Below are positions 22,685 through 34,037 of a DNA stretch of 64,000 nt, in pieces. A program made the position numbers and the translations under genes. How positions within the stretch are numbered: position 1 is the stretch's first letter; each line of letters opens with the position of its first letter. This stretch comes from Hordeum vulgare subsp. vulgare. Taxonomy: Eukaryota > Streptophyta > Magnoliopsida > Poales > Poaceae. A model generated the notes under the pieces. The model did no database searches, had not been told where the DNA came from, and saw only the letters and a list, made by a program, of their open reading frames with translations. Location: NCBI RefSeq assembly GCF_904849725.1, contig NC_058524.1:548579763-548643762 (forward strand), given 5' to 3'.

Positions 22685-24620
22685 GAATCCAAGAGATCCA
22701 AAAACTAAAGTCTTGCCCTCAACTACGAGGACAGGTAAGGAACTGCCATCTAGCTCTGCACTTGATTCACCTTCAGTTATGAGTAAATTTGCGACACCAC
22801 CACCTATTGGTAATCCTGATATGTCGCATGTGCTTGATGATGCTACTTCTGCTATCCATGATGCTTATGATGATGCTTTGCTTGATTATTATTTGCCACT
22901 GGGTGCATTTCTTGATTCACAAATTGCTAGAGTTACTGCTGAATGTGATGATACTTTTGAAACTGATGAAATTATTGAAGTAGAACCTGCTATTACACCT
23001 GTTAGACCTAGCTCTCCTAGATATGAATTGCCAGATATACCTAAGGGTTATGTTATGGAGGGAGAGGTAGCTGAAGACTTTCTTGCTTGTAAGGATAGCT
23101 ATGATCTTGAGAATTTATTGCGCAAGTGGAAAGAAAAAAAATCTATGAATGCAAGAATGAAGTACGATCCTAAGTTTGCTACTTCCCCTATCTTTGTTAC
23201 TGATAAGGATTATGAATTCTCTGTCGATCCCGAGTTAATCACTTTGGTCGAATCTAACCCTTTTCATGGTTATGACTCTGAAACGGTTGTAGCACATCTT
23301 ACCAAACTGCACGATATAGCCACCCTATTCACGAATGAGGAAAAGATTCGCCATTACTATATCCTTAAGTTGTTTCATTTATCACTAAATGGTGATGCTA
23401 AGACTTGGTTCACTTCTCTTGCTCCTGGTTGTGTGCGTAGTCCCCAGGATACGATTTATTACTTCTCTGAGAAATATTTTCCTGCCCATAAGAAACAAGC
23501 TGCCTTGCAGGATATATATAACTTTGTGCAAGTTGAAGAAGAGAGTCTCCCACAAGCTTGGGGGAGGCTTGTCCAGCTACTTAATGCTTTGCCTCATCAC
23601 CCTCTTGAGAAAAATGAAATACTTGATATCTTTTATAATGGACTAACCGATGCTTCTAGGGACCACCTAGATAGTTGTGCTCGTTGTGTTATCAGGGAAC
23701 GAACTGTGGAACAAGCTGAAATTCTACTGAATAATATCTTGAGCAATGATAATGCTTGGACTATTTCCGAACCACCTCCGAAGCAAACTCCGAAGAAAAG
23801 AGGCATTCTATTCCCAGTCCTGAAGATATGCAAGAAGCCAAGAAATCTATGCAAGAGAAAGGTATTAAATCTGAAGATATTAAGAATCTACCACCTATCA
23901 AAGAAATACATGGTCTTGATAACCCGACACGGGTAGTAGAGGTAAATTCTCTACGTAGATTCAATGAGAGTGATATTCCTTATGATAAACCTGCTAGCTT
24001 ATGCTTAGATTAATTTGATAACTTTGTTGCCAAACAACAAATGATTATGTTAGCAGACAATTGAGGAAAAATCCTCGTATGATTGATCATATAAGTGCTT
24101 GTGTGGATAGAAATGTCAATGATCTTAAGCTTTTGAGTAAACATGCCTCTATGGTCACTACTCAAGTAGAACAAGTGCTTAAGGCTCAAAATGACTTGCT
24201 CAATGAGTTGAATGACAAGTCTGTTAGAGTTGTCACTAGAGGTGGTAGAATGACCCAGGAACCTTTGTATCCGGAGGGCATCCTAAGAGAATTGAACAAG
24301 ATTCTCAAGGAGTTAATAGTGATACACCTAGTCATCCTGGTATTAGGAAGAAAAAGAAAGATGAGAGGAACTTGCATGCTAGCAAACTTGTTGCTGTTAC
24401 ACCCGAGAATCCAAACGATGTCTCTGTTTCTGATGCCGAAACACAATCTCGTGATGAACATGAGCCTAGTGATAATATTGATAGTGGTGTTCATGTTGAT
24501 GCTCAACCTAGCAATGATAAGGATGTGGAGAGTGAACCTGTTGATCTTGATAACCCACAACCTAAGAATAGGAGAGACGATAAGAATGACTTTGTTGTTA
24601 GGAAGCATGGTAAATAAATA
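22685..24620 (+). pseudogene. G1 gag, main part
   Basis: The frame continues from the start codon at 9078 and stays open to 23936. The core DAKTWFTSLAPGCVRS...FSEKYFPAHKK and the following SLPQAWGRLVQLLNALPHHP are the retrotransposon-gag domain (about residues 230-330). A one-base loss near 23815 moves the rest (PEDMQEAKKSMQEKG...RRFNESDIPYDKPASLCLD) to another frame, then TAA at 24011 and further shifts near 24060 and 24290 break the gag C-terminus (VEQVLKAQNDLLNELNDKSV). The product would form the virus-like particle. The N-terminal two thirds are well kept for an element this old in the stack. Confidence 0.82.
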
Positions 24621-24641
24621 GAACCATGGGTTCAGAAACCC

Positions 24642-25355
24642 ATGCTCTTTCCTCCCAAACCATCCAAGAAAAAGGATGATAAGGATTTTGAGCGCTTTGT
24701 TGAAATGATTAGACCTGTCTTTTTGCAAATGCGTTTGACAAATATGCTCAAAATGTCTCCTTATGCTAAGTACATGAAAGATATTGTGACTAATAAAAGG
24801 AGGATACCTGAGGTTGACATTTCCACCATGCTCGCTAATTACACCTTCAAGGGTGGTACTCCTAAGAAACTAGGTGATCCCGGAGTGCCCACTATACCTT
24901 GCTCCATTAAAGGAAACTACGTTACAACTGCTTTATGCGATCTTGGAGCCGGTGTTAGTGTTATGCCTCTCTCTTTATACCGTAGACTTGAATTGGATAA
25001 GTTGACACCTACTGAAATGTCTTTGCAAATGGCCGACAAATCCACTGCTTTTCCTATCGGCATTTGCGAGGATGTGCCTGTTGTAGTTGCTAACGTTACT
25101 ATCTTAATGGACTTTGTTATTCTGGATATTCCCGAGGATGATGCCATGGCGGTTATCCTTGGAAGACCCTTTTTAAAATCTGCAAGGGCTTTTATTGATT
25201 GCAACAAAGGAAATATCACTTTCCATGTCAATGGTAATGAGCATACGGTGCACTTTCCGAAGAAACAATATCGAGTTCATTGGATCAATGCTATTGAAAA
25301 ACTTCATCAATTCTTATTGGGAGCTTTGAATGCCCTATACCTACTGTCAAGATGA
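24642..25355 (+). CDS. G1 aspartic protease domain (broken at its end)
   Basis: Open frame of 237 codons after the gag C-terminus. It contains an approach segment (KSKKKDDKDFERFVEM-like, then LQMRLTNMLKMSPYAKYMKD), the active-site strand TALCDLGAGVSVMPLSLY with D-L-G-A, the middle strand VTILMDFVILDI and the GRPFLKSARAFID C-terminal motif of clan AA retropepsins. A frameshift near 25310 cuts the final part (the other frame continues CPIPTVKMKYDLLVGDMHIP). The protease would cleave the gag polyprotein. No RT, RNase H or integrase follows. The stops before 24642 separate it from gag. Confidence 0.78.
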   Translation: MLFPPKPSKKKDDKDFERFVEMIRPVFLQMRLTNMLKMSPYAKYMKDIVTNKRRIPEVDISTMLANYTFKGGTPKKLGDPGVPTIPCSIKGNYVTTALCDLGAGVSVMPLSLYRRLELDKLTPTEMSLQMADKSTAFPIGICEDVPVVVANVTILMDFVILDIPEDDAMAVILGRPFLKSARAFIDCNKGNITFHVNGNEHTVHFPKKQYRVHWINAIEKLHQFLLGALNALYLLSR

Positions 25356-25399
25356 AGTATGATTTACTTGTTGGGGATATGCACATCCCCATTGAGGTA

Positions 25400-26125
25400 A
25401 CCTAGTGATTATTCGAAAATTCTCCAGTTTTATGTGATTCAAAAAAAGTTTGTCAAGGAGACTTGATCAACCTCATTGACGGATTTCTTTTGATGACTAT
25501 GAGATGGATGAATCTAGGAGTCACAACCTTCTGCGACGAACTTTTACTTTCTGTTGTTTAGAAGAAAAATGATAAATTTAGCTTTAGTTTTTCCTGTTTT
25601 CTGCTTTCTCCGTCCCTTAGAATAGTGTCCCGGAAATAAAAGTTCTCCAAATGCCCTGAGATTCAAGTATGATTTTTTCTAGAATTTTTGAAAAATTCTG
25701 AGACCGAGAGCTAGTCAGGGGGATGCACCAGTGGGCCACAAGCCCAGGAGGCGCGGGCACCTCCCTGGCCGCGCCTACAAGCCTTGTGGGGCCCACGTGT
25801 CCCCCCTCCACTTATTCCAACTCCCATCTCCTTCTCCTACCTCCAGAAAAATTCATTCTATAGCTCAAACCCGTGTTCTTGCTCTTCTTGCTGCGATTTT
25901 CGATCTCCTTGTGCAAAGCCCCATTCACCAAACTGTTTTGGGGGAATTGTTCCTTGGTGTGTGACTCCTCCATTGGTCCAATTAGTTTTTGCTCTAGTGC
26001 CTTATTCGTTGCGTAGTATTGCTGCCTTTGTGACCGTGTTCTTGAGCTTTGCATGCTAATTTTAGCTGGTCCCAAGTAGTTTTGATGCGTGATATGGCCT
26101 CTAAGCACTTGTAGGAGTAGTTGCT
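25400..26125 (+). mobile_element. G1 internal non-coding stretch between protease and ATHILA ORF
   Basis: Untranslated. It includes a GC-rich segment at about 25720-25810 (CCCAGGAGGCGCGGG) that resembles the middle of Gypsy LTRs. Confidence 0.6.
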
Positions 26126-26206
26126 ATGAGTTTCGTTGAGCCTTGTTCACTTTTCCTTTTAGTCACTAAAAATTTCAGAAACTTTCAGAGAAAGAAAAAG
26201 GAAAAG

Positions 26207-26479
26207 ATGAGGAGGTTCCTAAGAGGCTCTTCAAGCCGTGACCCCAAGGATGATGAAAATGAGAAGAAGAAACCCAAGTATCTGGTACCTCGAGTTGCAG
26301 AAGTTCGAGCATGCGAGTGGCCAAGCGATGTGTTCTTACGCGCCGCCGGACTTTATGAGGACTTTTACTACTTGGTGGAGAACGTAGGGCTTACCGCCTT
26401 CGTTGAAGATAAGTGTACGCAAACCCAAAAAGACTTCTCGTTCTTCTTTTGCTTGTTGGGAGCTTTCCCGTGTAAATAG
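26207..26479 (+). pseudogene. G1 ATHILA-type ORF, N-terminal part
   Basis: Starts MRRFLRGSSSRDPKDDENEK and continues with VAEVRACEWPSDVFLRAAGL and EDFYYLVENVGLTAFVEDKC. This resembles the ORF found after the protease or pol in Athila-lineage Gypsy elements (ATHILA ORF-1 family) of grasses. After CTQTQ the frame diverges from that family and stops at TAG 26477-26479, so most of the ORF has been lost. Its function in the family is unknown; an envelope-like or particle role has been proposed. Confidence 0.65.
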
Positions 26480-28193
26480 TTTTCTTTTTCTTTGGGTCAA
26501 GGTAGAAGACCATGGTTACAATGTTTAGTGGCTCTCACAAGCATATCTGTCAAAGAGACATATTACTCTGTCTTCTCCTTTGTGTTTGCTTGTAGATTCT
26601 AGCTTAGTCCAATGCACGAACACTCTTATTATTGTTCACATCATTCGGCCGTGCATGTGAAAGGCAATAATGACGATATATGATGAAGTGACTGAGCCTG
26701 GAAAAGCCGTGTCATTAACTCGACCTATTTTTTTTGTAAATATGACTAGCTCATCGTTCCTAATTCATCTTTGTTGTGAGAGAAACATGTTTGCAATGAC
26801 AACTTAGAGATCATAGTTTCTGATGCCATGCTTAATTAGCTAGGAGCTTATAATGGTTTGTCTTGAATGCCAACATGAATTTTGAGATGATTATGATGTA
26901 GTATGATAGGATGGTATCCTCCTTTGAATGATTCAAGTGGCTTGACTTGGCGCATGTTTACGCATGTAGTTGAAACAAAATCAACATAGCCTCTATGATA
27001 TTCATGTTTATGGTGATTTATGTCCTACTCATGCTTGCACTCAATGTTGGTTAATCTCAATGCATTTTGATGGCTGTTGTCGCTCTCTAGTTGGTCGCTT
27101 CGCAGTCTTTTGCTAGCCTTCACTTGTACTAAGCGGGAATACTGCTTGTGCATCCACTTCCATAAACCCAAAGTTGTTCCATATGAGTCCACCATACCTA
27201 CCTATATGCGGTATCTACCTGCCGTTCCAAGTAAATTTGCATGTGCCACTCTCTAAACCTTCAAGAAATAATCTGTTTTGCATGCCCGAACCGCTCATGT
27301 GGTGACAAGGGGCAATCAATATCTTCCATGCTAGGCGTGTTATCCTCGATATGTATTTATTCACTATCACTCACGAGAAAGGGGCCGATAATTGGAATGC
27401 CCAGTTCCATGCTCAAATCGAAAAGTTAATTGCAAACAAAACTCCCCCTGGATTGTTGTTGGTATGGACGGCACGCGAGTATTCGGCTAGTCGTGGAGTG
27501 TGATTGATCGGTGGTGGGGGAGTCAAAACTTTACTTTTCTGTTTGGGAACCGCTTATAGTCTGTGTAGCATGGAAGATGGTGAAAACTCTTGGTCATTGC
27601 ATTGACAATGAAAGCATGCCACCCAAAATTATTTATCTCTGTCTTCAAAGCTTGAGCTCTCGCACCTCTACAAATCAATGCTTCCCTCTGCGAAGGGCCT
27701 ATCTATTTATGTTTCTGTTGAGTCATCCTCTTCTTTCAAAAATCACCAATTAAAGAGCACATCTTTCATTTCTATGCTTTGTTTTAAATTGATATTGAGT
27801 ATGACTGTGACTAGATCTTCTTTTCCATGAATTACAATGTTCAGTCAGCCCTTGGTCTTTGAAGGTGCTCTGCGTTTATGTTTTGCGGTCTGAGAAAGAG
27901 CTAGCGAGATACCATCTATTCATATTGCTTCATGATTGTTTTGATTGAAGTTTGACGTTTGAAACTTATTATTATTGCTCGCTAGTTGATTATACCATTG
28001 ATATGAGTTCCTCTTGAGACCTAAATGTCATTACTTATGTGGTTTGCTTATGATCTTGCTGGAAATCTGAATATGAGTTAGACATAATTACAACTACAAG
28101 ATCAAACAGAGTTCGTAAAAGTTTTTGTTTTGTCTCTTTCAGTTTGTCAACTGAATTGCTTGAGGATAAGCAAGTATCTAAGATTGGGGGAGT
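26480..28193 (+). mobile_element. G1 non-coding 3' region and polypurine tract
   Basis: 1.7 kb without coding similarity, ending in the polypurine tract AGATTGGGGGAGT just before the 3' LTR. Short open frames at 27241-27429 and 27511-27753 have no family match that I know. Confidence 0.7.
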
Positions 28194-28810
28194 TGATACA
28201 TCTCCATCGTATCAACTTTTCCAAACTCTTTTCCCCTTGTTTTGGACTCTAATTTGCATGATTTGAATGGAACTAACCCAGACTGACGCTGTTCATACCA
28301 ACAACAATCCATTATTATGTTTGTCAACTGACTATGTTCTGAGATTGATGTTGCTACTACTTTGCTATGCTTAATGCTTGTCACTAGGGCCCGAGTGCCA
28401 TGATTACAGATCTGAACCTATTATGTTGCCATCAATATATGTGTGTTCTTGATCCTATCTTGCAAGTTGTAGTCACCTACTATGTGTTATGACCCGACAA
28501 CCCCGGAGTGACAATAGCGGGAACCACTTCCGGAGATGACCATAGTATGAGGAGTTCATGCATTCACTAAGTGCTAATGCTTTGTTCCGGTTCTCTATTA
28601 AAAGGAGAACCTTAATATCCCGTAGTTTCCATTAGGACCCCACTGCCACAGGAGGGATGGACAATAGATGTCATGCAAGTTCATTTCCGTAAGCACGTAT
28701 GACTATATACGGAATGCATGCCTTCATTACATTGACGAACTGGAGCTAGTTACATATCTCTCCGTGTTATAACAGTTGCATGATGAATGTAATCCGGCAT
28801 AATTATCCAT
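28194..28810 (+). repeat. G1 3' LTR, first piece (with internal deletion)
   Basis: Begins TGATACATCTCCATCGTATC. Compared with the 5' LTR it lacks 518 bp (7732-8249), replaced by 38 bp of other sequence at 28294-28331. It is interrupted at 28810 by G3; TSD TCCAT at 28806-28810. Confidence 0.85.
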
Positions 28811-30347
28811 TGCTACGGTAACAGAAGTCCTTCCTTGGAGCTAGGAATTATTCTTGCTACTTCTCTTGTTTACGTCAGTTTTTCCCTTGAAGAGGAAAGG
28901 GTGATGCAGCACATGAGCAGTAAGTAAGTCCCTCAGTTTGAGAACCAAGGTATCGATCGAGAAGGAGGGTCTTGTCAAGTCCTGAGTACCTGCGCAAACA
29001 CAAACAAGCTTGCCCCCAACGCTATAAAGGGCTTGTCAATCCCTTCGAGATTGTTTGCAAAGTGAGATCTGAAGGCGGAAAGTGCAACGAAGTAAAAAGT
29101 GTAAGGCTGGACATATGGTTTGGAGTAGACCCTGGGGGCCATAGTGTTCACTAGAGGCTTCTCTCAAAATAGAAAGTATTACGGTGGGTGAACAGATTAC
29201 TGTCGAGCAATTGATAGAACCGCGCAAAGTCATGACGATATCTAAGGCAATGATCATACATATAGACATCACGTCCGAGACAAGTAGACCGATACTTTCT
29301 GCATCTACTACTATTACTCCACACATCGACCGCTATCTAACAAGCATCTAGTGTATTGAGTTCATGACGAACAGAGTAACGCCTTAAGCAAGATGACATG
29401 ATGTAGAGGGATAATCTCAAACCAATGATGAAAACCCCATCTTTTTACCCTTGATGGCAACAACACGATGCGTGCCTCGCTACCCCTTCTGTCACTGGGT
29501 GAGGTCACCGCATGGTATGAACCCAAAACCAAGCACTTCTCCCATTGCAAGAATCATAGATCTAGTAGGCCAAACAAATCCCACAACTCGAAGAGAATTA
29601 CAAGGATATGAAATCATGCATAAGAGAGATCTGAAGAAACTCAAATAAGATTCATATATAATCCGATCATAAATCCACAATTCACCGGATCTCGACAAAC
29701 ACACCGCAAAAGAAGATTACATTGGATAGATCTCCATGAAGATCATGGAGAACTTTGTGGTGAAGATCCAAGAGAGAGAAGAAGCCATCTAGCTACTAGC
29801 TATGGACCCGTAGGTCTATGGTGAATTACTAACGTATCATCGAAGAGGTCATGGTGTTGATGAAGAAGCCCTCCGTGTCCGAATCCCCCCTCCGTCAGGG
29901 CACGAGAACGTGCCCCAGATGGGATCTTGCGGAGACAGAAGCTTGCGGTGGCGGAAAAGTACTTTCGATGATCTCCTGATTTGTTTGGGATTTTTAGGGA
30001 ATATATAGGTGCAACCCCTAGGGCAGAGGGCACCCAGGGGGCCCACAAGCCTATGGGCCGCGGGGTGGGGGCTTGTGGGGCCCCTAAGGCCCCCTGCCTT
30101 GGCTCTCAAGCTTCCCGATCTTCTTCCGTTACGAAAAAATCTTTTCGGGGATTTTCTTCCGTTTGGACTGTGTTTCAAAATCTCCTCTGAAAGGGGTCAA
30201 AAACATGGAAAAAACAGGAACTGGCACTTGGCACTGAGTTAATAAGTTAGTCCCAAAAAATATATAGAAGGCATGCAAAACATCCAAAGTTTGACAAGAT
30301 AATAGCATGAAACCAAAAAAAATTATAGATACGTTGGAGACGTATCA
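28811..30347 (-). repeat. G3 3' LTR
   Basis: 1537 bp on the minus strand, bordered on the internal side by the purine-rich AAGCTTGGGGATGCT (30348-30362 reversed). Confidence 0.85.
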
Positions 30348-33040
30348 AGCATCCCCAAGCTTAACCCCTGCTCGTCCTCGAGTAGGGAAGTGATAAAGAA
30401 TGAATTTTTGATGTGGAATGCTACCTAGCATAGTTGTCCTTTGCAACTTATTTCACGTGACATGAATGTTCATATCCGTAATATTCGAAACAATAGTTTG
30501 CTATTGACATGAAAACAATAATACTTCAAGCAAACTAGCAAAGTAATCATGAACTTTCAAAATGACAAGGCCAAGGAAAGTTATCCCTACAAAATCATAT
30601 AGTCTCGCTATGCTCCATCATCCTCACACAACTAATGTAAATCATGCACTACCCCGGAATTGGCCAAGTAATTGTTTTCGCACTCTTACTTTCTCAAACT
30701 TTTTATAACTATCACGCAATACATGAGCATGAGCCATGGATATAGCACTATAGGTGGAATAGAGTGTGGTGGTGGTTGTGAGACAAAAAGGAGGAGATGG
30801 TCACATTGACTCGGCGTATCAAAGGGTTATGGAGATGCCCATTAATAGATATCAATGTGAATGAGTAGGGATTGCCATACAAGAGATGCACTAGAGCTAT
30901 AAGTATGTGAAAGCTCAAAAGGAGGACTAGTGGGTGTGCATCCAACTTGCTTGCTCACGAAGACCTAGGGCAATTTTGAGGAAGCCCATCATTGGAATAT
31001 ACAAGACAAGTTATATAATGAAGATTCCCACTAGCATATGGTAGTGACAAAGCAACAAGCTCTCAATCATGAAGAACATGGTGCTATTATGAAGCACAAG
31101 TGTGGAAAAAGATAGTAGCATTGTCCCTTCTCTCTTTTTCTCTCTTTTACTTTTTTTATTTGGGCTCTTAGGCCTCTTTTTTCTCTTTTTTTTTCTTTTT
31201 GGGCTCTTTGGCCTCCTTTTTTTTCCTCACATGGGACAATGCTCTAATAATGATGATCATCACACTTTTATTTACTCACAACTCAAAACTCACAAGGATG
31301 ACTCCATAGGAAATGCCTCCGACAGTGTACCAGGATGTGCAACGATCTAGCATGGCGTATGACGTTGAAACATCTCGCTAGCTATCTTAAAATCATGCAA
31401 AGGCAATATGAGAGTGACGGCACAAGTCATGAGATGGAATAGTGGGAGTTGCATGGCAATATATGTCGGAATGGCTATGAAAATGCCATAGTAGGTAGGT
31501 ATGGTGGCTGTTTTGACGAAGGAATATGGTGGGTTTGTGCACCGGCGAGAGCTGCGCGGCACTAGAGAGGCTAGCAATGGTGGAAGGTGAAAGTGCATCT
31601 ATACCATGGACTCACATTAGTCATGAATAACTCACATACTTGTTGCGTAAGTTTTTATTAGTAATCGAAACAAAGTGCTAAACGCATACTCCGAGGGCAA
31701 GGGTTGGTAGGTGTTAACCATCGCGCGATCCCGACCACAACACAAAGGATGACAATCAATAGATCAATTGTGCTACGACTTCCTAACATAGCGGTTCACC
31801 ATACGTGCATGCTACGGGAATCACCAACTTCAACACAAGTATTTCTAGATTCACAACACCCTACTAACATAACTCTTAATATTACCGAATCCTCGTCTCA
31901 AAACTAATTGAGAGGAATCAAGACTTCTCTTTCTACTCAATGCACATGAAGATGGAGGTTTTTGCATCCTCTTTGGGTAATTATCACATTTGGGACTACT
32001 TTCATAGCATAACCCAACTACCAAGTCACGCACCGCCGTGCTCTAAAAGATATAAGTGAAGCACAAAGAGCAAAATTATCTAGCTCAAAAGATATAAGTG
32101 AAGCACTATGAGCATTCTAGCAAAATCACGATGAGTGCATGTATCTCTCTCTCAAAAAAAGGTGTGCAGCAAGGATGATTGTGACACAACAAAAGGAAAA
32201 GACTCCTATGATACAAGACGCTCCTAGCAAAACACATATCATGTGGTGAATAAAAATATAGCTCCAAGTAATGTTACCGATGGATTGAAGACGAAAGAGG
32301 GGATGCCTTCCCGGGACATCCCCAAGCTTAGGCTTTTTGGTGTCCTTGAATATGGCTTGGGATGCCTTGGGCATCCCCAAGCTTGAGCTCTTTCCACTCC
32401 TTATCTCTTTGTCCATGAGAACGTCACCCAAAACTTGAAAACTTCACAACACAAAACTTAACAGAAACTCGTGATATCATTAGCACAAGAAAACAAACTA
32501 CCACTTCTTTTGGTGCTGTAGCAAACTTGAATTCTATCTATATTGGTGTTGGGATACTGTATTCTCACTTTTCCATGGCTAGTACCCCCCGATACTAACC
32601 ATAGTTTCCTCAAAACAAGCAACCAACTCAACAAAAATAGAATCTGTCAAAAACAGACCAGTCTGTAGCAATCTGTATACTTCGTATACTTCTGGTACCT
32701 CAAAAAATCTGAAACATTACGACGTCCTGGGAAAAAGGCATATCAACCAGAAGCAAAAAGAATCAACTCAAAAGCTCTTTCTGAATAAAAATGAAAAATC
32801 ATCTCATGAGCAAAACGTTTCTGTCTTTTTCTAGCACGATCAAACAACCATTACCAAGACTAGTCATAAAGGTTTTGCTTGGCTCAAACGCAAAAAGAAA
32901 CACAATAAACACAATCACAACATAATTATGATGGTGTGGACGCAACAAAACATAAATAAAAAGATAAATTCATTGGGTTGCCTCTCAACAAACGCTTTTC
33001 TTTAAAGCCTTTTAGCTAGGCATTGATAATTCAATGATGC
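30348..33040 (-). mobile_element. G3 non-coding 3' region
   Basis: Non-coding. It has a pyrimidine-rich tract at about 31125-31225 with two copies of a TTTGGGCTCTT-GGCCTC unit, and repeated CATCCCCAAGCTT motifs at 30352, 32320 and 32375 that can pair with nearby complements to form hairpins. The part from about 32400 to 33000 is collinear in reverse with G2 21880-22440. Confidence 0.7.
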
Positions 33041-33790
33041 TCACACAAAAGACAAGAATTGAAGCACAACGAGAGCATCATAAATGATGTGAAAATCACA
33101 TCTAAGTCTAACATACTTCCTATGCATAGGCATTTTATAGGAAAACAGATTGTCAAGACAATCAATAGTTACCATATGCAAGGAAGAAGAAAGAGACAAT
33201 AGCAATCTCAACATAACGAGAGGTGATTTAGTGATATGAAAGTTTCTACCACTAAATTTTCCTCTCTCATAATAATTACATGTGGGATCATATTCAAATT
33301 CAACAATGTAACTATCACATTGGAAATTCTTTTCATGATCCACATGCATGCAAAGTTGACGCTCTTCAAAAATAGTGGGATTATCATCAACTAGAGTCAT
33401 GACTTCTCCAAACCCACTTTCAATAATATTGAAAATATCATATTCATCATGAGGCTTAAACAAATTTTCCAGATCATAAGAAAAATCATCGCCCCACTCA
33501 TGATCATTGCAACAAGTAGTGGACATAGCAAAACTACCATACCCAAGCTTAGGGTTTTGCATATTTTTAGCATGATTGTCACTAATAGAATTTATAGTGA
33601 AATCATTGCAATCATGCTTTTCATCCAAGGAGCCCTCGTGAATCACTTCATAAATTTCGTCCTCACAATTTTCAGATTCACACATCTCAAGCAAAACTCC
33701 ATAAAGATAGTCAAGTGCACTCAACTCACTAGCAATTGGATCAACATAATTGGATCTCTTAAAGAGATTAGCAAGTGGATGAGGATCCAT
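33041..33790 (-). CDS. G3 open frame of unknown function
   Basis: 249 codons on the minus strand, starting MDPHPLANLFKRSNYVDPIA about 220 bp after the PBS. It is the first ATG of the internal region. The product is acidic (many Asp and Glu) with scattered Cys/His, e.g. CESENCEDE and FAMSTTCCNDHEWGDD. I see no zinc-knuckle, protease or RT motif, and it does not resemble the gag cores of G1 or G2. The frame is intact, unlike every other retroelement frame of this length here except protease pieces. It may be a relic of a different gag-like gene or a family-specific ORF; function unknown. Confidence 0.55.
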   Translation of the reverse strand: MDPHPLANLFKRSNYVDPIASELSALDYLYGVLLEMCESENCEDEIYEVIHEGSLDEKHDCNDFTINSISDNHAKNMQNPKLGYGSFAMSTTCCNDHEWGDDFSYDLENLFKPHDEYDIFNIIESGFGEVMTLVDDNPTIFEERQLCMHVDHEKNFQCDSYIVEFEYDPTCNYYERGKFSGRNFHITKSPLVMLRLLLSLSSSLHMVTIDCLDNLFSYKMPMHRKYVRLRCDFHIIYDALVVLQFLSFV

Positions 33791-34009
33791 ATCACTAGAT
33801 TTTCAGCAAGCGAAGATGCAAGAATATTGAAGGCACATGGCACACATGCGAACAGAAAGCAAGCGAGAAAAAGTGCGAACAAAAAGGCAAACAAAAAAGG
33901 CAAATTGGTGAAGTCGGGGAGAGGAAAATGAGAGGCAACTGGCAAACACAGTAAATGCAACAGATGAGTTTGCGACACCTACTTGGATGAGTTCTTGACT
34001 TGATCTTCC

Positions 34010-34027
34010 TCCCCGGCAACGGCGCCA
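34010..34027 (-). other. G3 primer-binding site (tRNA-Asp)
   Basis: On the minus strand TGGCGCCGTTGCCGGGGA, a perfect complement of the tRNA-Asp 3' end, 10 bp from the LTR. Confidence 0.85.
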
Positions 34028-34037
34028 GAAATTCTTC

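Noticed and set aside
24186..24728. 180-codon open frame on the minus strand
   Set aside because: Complement of the G1 gag C-terminus and protease start; AT-poor complement of Asp/Glu-rich codons keeps it open by chance.
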